Shown: piece by piece, positions 14,962 to 15,944 of the stretch
How the letters are laid out: each line of letters opens with the position of its first letter
How positions within the stretch are numbered: position 1 is the stretch's first letter
Assembly: GCA_013696525.1 (NCBI GenBank)
Contig: JACCYK010000309.1
Span: forward strand, 1 to 15,944
Reading direction: 5' to 3'
Length of the DNA stretch: 15,944 nucleotides
Source: Chloroflexia bacterium
GTDB taxonomy: Bacteria > Chloroflexota > Chloroflexia > Thermomicrobiales > UBA6265
Program-made: the position numbers and the translations under genes
Notes under the pieces: generated by a model
What the model saw: only the letters and a program-made list of their open reading frames with translations
Databases searched by the model: none
Told to the model about the DNA's origin: nothing

Positions 14962-15321
14962 TTAGGTCGATGAGCCAATGATGTGGGCGGCGGTCACCAG
15001 GATGGTGGTCGCGCCGGTGGCTAATAATGAGGCCATCGCCCGCAATTCCGGCGCCGATCGGGCACCGGCATCGCCATGCTCCAAAGCGACGGTCACGATC
15101 GCGAGCAGAGCGAGGATATAGTGGAGCGGCGTGATTTCGCGGCCACCGCCAAGCAAGACGAAGCCAATCACGATCTGAATCAGGAGCAGCGCCGCCGCCG
15201 CATAGGAGAGCGGTGCCGCGAACGGAACCGGGCGGCCGGTGACGCGGAGCACATTGATGACGGTCAGCCCGAGGAACGCTAGCACCACCAGCGTCCCGAG
15301 GATATTGTGAAGATTGATCAT
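14962..15321 (-). CDS. Small four-helix membrane protein, function unknown
   Basis: A 119-residue protein with four hydrophobic segments (about 5-26, 37-58, 65-81 and 95-114). I do not recognise a family. Histidines occur at His5, His67, His82 and His113, in or at the ends of helices 1, 3 and 4. Such an arrangement can bind heme or metal, but this is speculation. ATG 15321 has GAGGAG immediately upstream. It begins 21 bases after the stop of the surface-protein gene on the same strand, so the two probably form an operon. It is convergent with the response regulator (19 bases between). Confidence 0.8.
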   Translation of the reverse strand: MINLHNILGTLVVLAFLGLTVINVLRVTGRPVPFAAPLSYAAAALLLIQIVIGFVLLGGGREITPLHYILALLAIVTVALEHGDAGARSAPELRAMASLLATGATTILVTAAHIIGSST

Positions 15322-15342
15322 CGTCTCCTCGGGCTGGCGGGG

Positions 15343-15944
15343 CTACGAGTCAGGCACCGCGGCGTCATCGTTTGCCCGATTGGCCACGGCGTCGTCCGAG
15401 AGGCCGCCGCCAACCTCCGGCAGCGGGTGCAACAGGGTCAAGTCGATCGCGATCGAGGCGGTGCTGGGGTTCGCCGACGAAAATGGACCGGTGGGGGCAC
15501 CAATCGCGACCGAGGCCGGGATCGGGCTGACGACCATTGGTGTCGGGTTATCGGTGAGGACGAGAAAGACATCAATATTCTTGATCTCGGAGGGACGCAG
15601 CGAGATCCCTTCGGCCGGATCGACCACGCCCAGGCTGCCGTCGATGCTCGACTCGACCACCAATGCGGGATTGGTCTCGACGTTAACGAATTCCGCGCTG
15701 TCGACGCCGCCGATCTCGTACTCGCCGGGCGGCAGGTTCGCGAACTCAACCCTACCCGCGGCCGCCCGCTCGCCCGCCGTGACGTCGGCCACGGACGTAT
15801 CGCCGATGCTGCCGATCCCTTGTAAGGAGAGGGAGACGCCGGCGACCGGGCTCGTGCATTCACTCTTCCAGAGCGTGGCGTCGCCCTCGCCGTCGGTGCC
15901 GGGCGGGCAGCCGTAGACGTTCAAGCGGACCTGGCCGGTGGTGC
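15343..15944 (-). CDS. Probable surface or secreted protein with prealbumin-like beta domain, C-terminal part (cut by window edge)
   Basis: The frame is open to the right window edge, so the start is outside. The first visible residues, TTGQVRLNVYGCPPG, read straight across a TTG codon at 15924, which is therefore not a start. The 200 visible residues are acidic and beta-rich, with CPPG, a second Cys in WKSECTSP and FANLPPGEYEIGG. This is the signature of SpaA/Cna-B-like and carboxypeptidase-regulatory-like extracellular domains (LPPGxYxV). The C-terminal 60 residues are Pro/Ser/Ala-rich, with no membrane anchor or LPXTG motif. An adhesive or structural role is likely, but a signal peptide cannot be seen. 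The stop TAG is at 15345-15343, and the four-helix membrane gene follows. Confidence 0.7.
   Translation of the reverse strand, partial: TTGQVRLNVYGCPPGTDGEGDATLWKSECTSPVAGVSLSLQGIGSIGDTSVADVTAGERAAAGRVEFANLPPGEYEIGGVDSAEFVNVETNPALVVESSIDGSLGVVDPAEGISLRPSEIKNIDVFLVLTDNPTPMVVSPIPASVAIGAPTGPFSSANPSTASIAIDLTLLHPLPEVGGGLSDDAVANRANDDAAVPDS

Noticed and set aside
5620..15455. Recurrent CGATCGCGATC-like octamer or decamer words (near 5625, 5836 and 15440)
   Set aside because: There are only a few copies and they are unevenly placed. In GC-rich coding DNA this does not support a HIP1-like or chromosomal-organisation motif.

Overview
This high-GC window looks like part of a chromosome from a Chloroflexota bacterium of the Thermomicrobia/Sphaerobacter type. 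That placement is an inference from gene content and protein style: an 11-subunit-like nuo arrangement, a DUF2171 protein, a short secreted M1 peptidase, an LtrA protein and a surface protein with LPPG-type beta repeats. No rRNA, tRNA or CRISPR array was seen.

Layout. Positions 1-1642 are a patchwork: the C-terminal end of an AraC-type regulator, the N-terminal third of an IS630-type transposase, and an intact short-chain dehydrogenase. About 530 bases with no credible gene follow. From 2172 to 10227, on the minus strand, lies a respiratory complex I (NADH-quinone oxidoreductase) locus split in two. nuoA-nuoB-nuoC-nuoD (10227 to 7074) are tightly packed, and nuoH-nuoJ-nuoK (4340 to 2172) form a second block. 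Between them sit a Uma2-type nuclease-like gene and a divergent pair: a TetR-family repressor and a multi-pass membrane protein of unknown function. The pair shares a control region with two tandem palindromes lying over a good promoter. nuoE, F, G, I, L, M and N are not in the window.

The right part holds mostly unrelated single genes. These are a protein-L-isoaspartate methyltransferase (pcm, plus strand), whose stop codon lies in the loop of a strong hairpin, then a DUF2171 protein and an LtrA-like membrane protein. A secreted M1 metallopeptidase, a receiver-only response regulator, a small four-helix membrane protein and the 3' part of a probable surface protein follow.

How the genes work together. 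NuoB, C and D make up the quinone-reducing connecting arm, and NuoA, H, J and K are part of the membrane arm. They must combine with subunits encoded elsewhere to make a working complex I. The plus-strand membrane gene between the blocks means a single nuoA-to-nuoK transcript would run antisense across it. nuoHJK therefore probably has its own promoter, and a candidate is described. The best candidate for an undescribed module is the TetR/membrane-protein pair with twin operators inside the split nuo locus.
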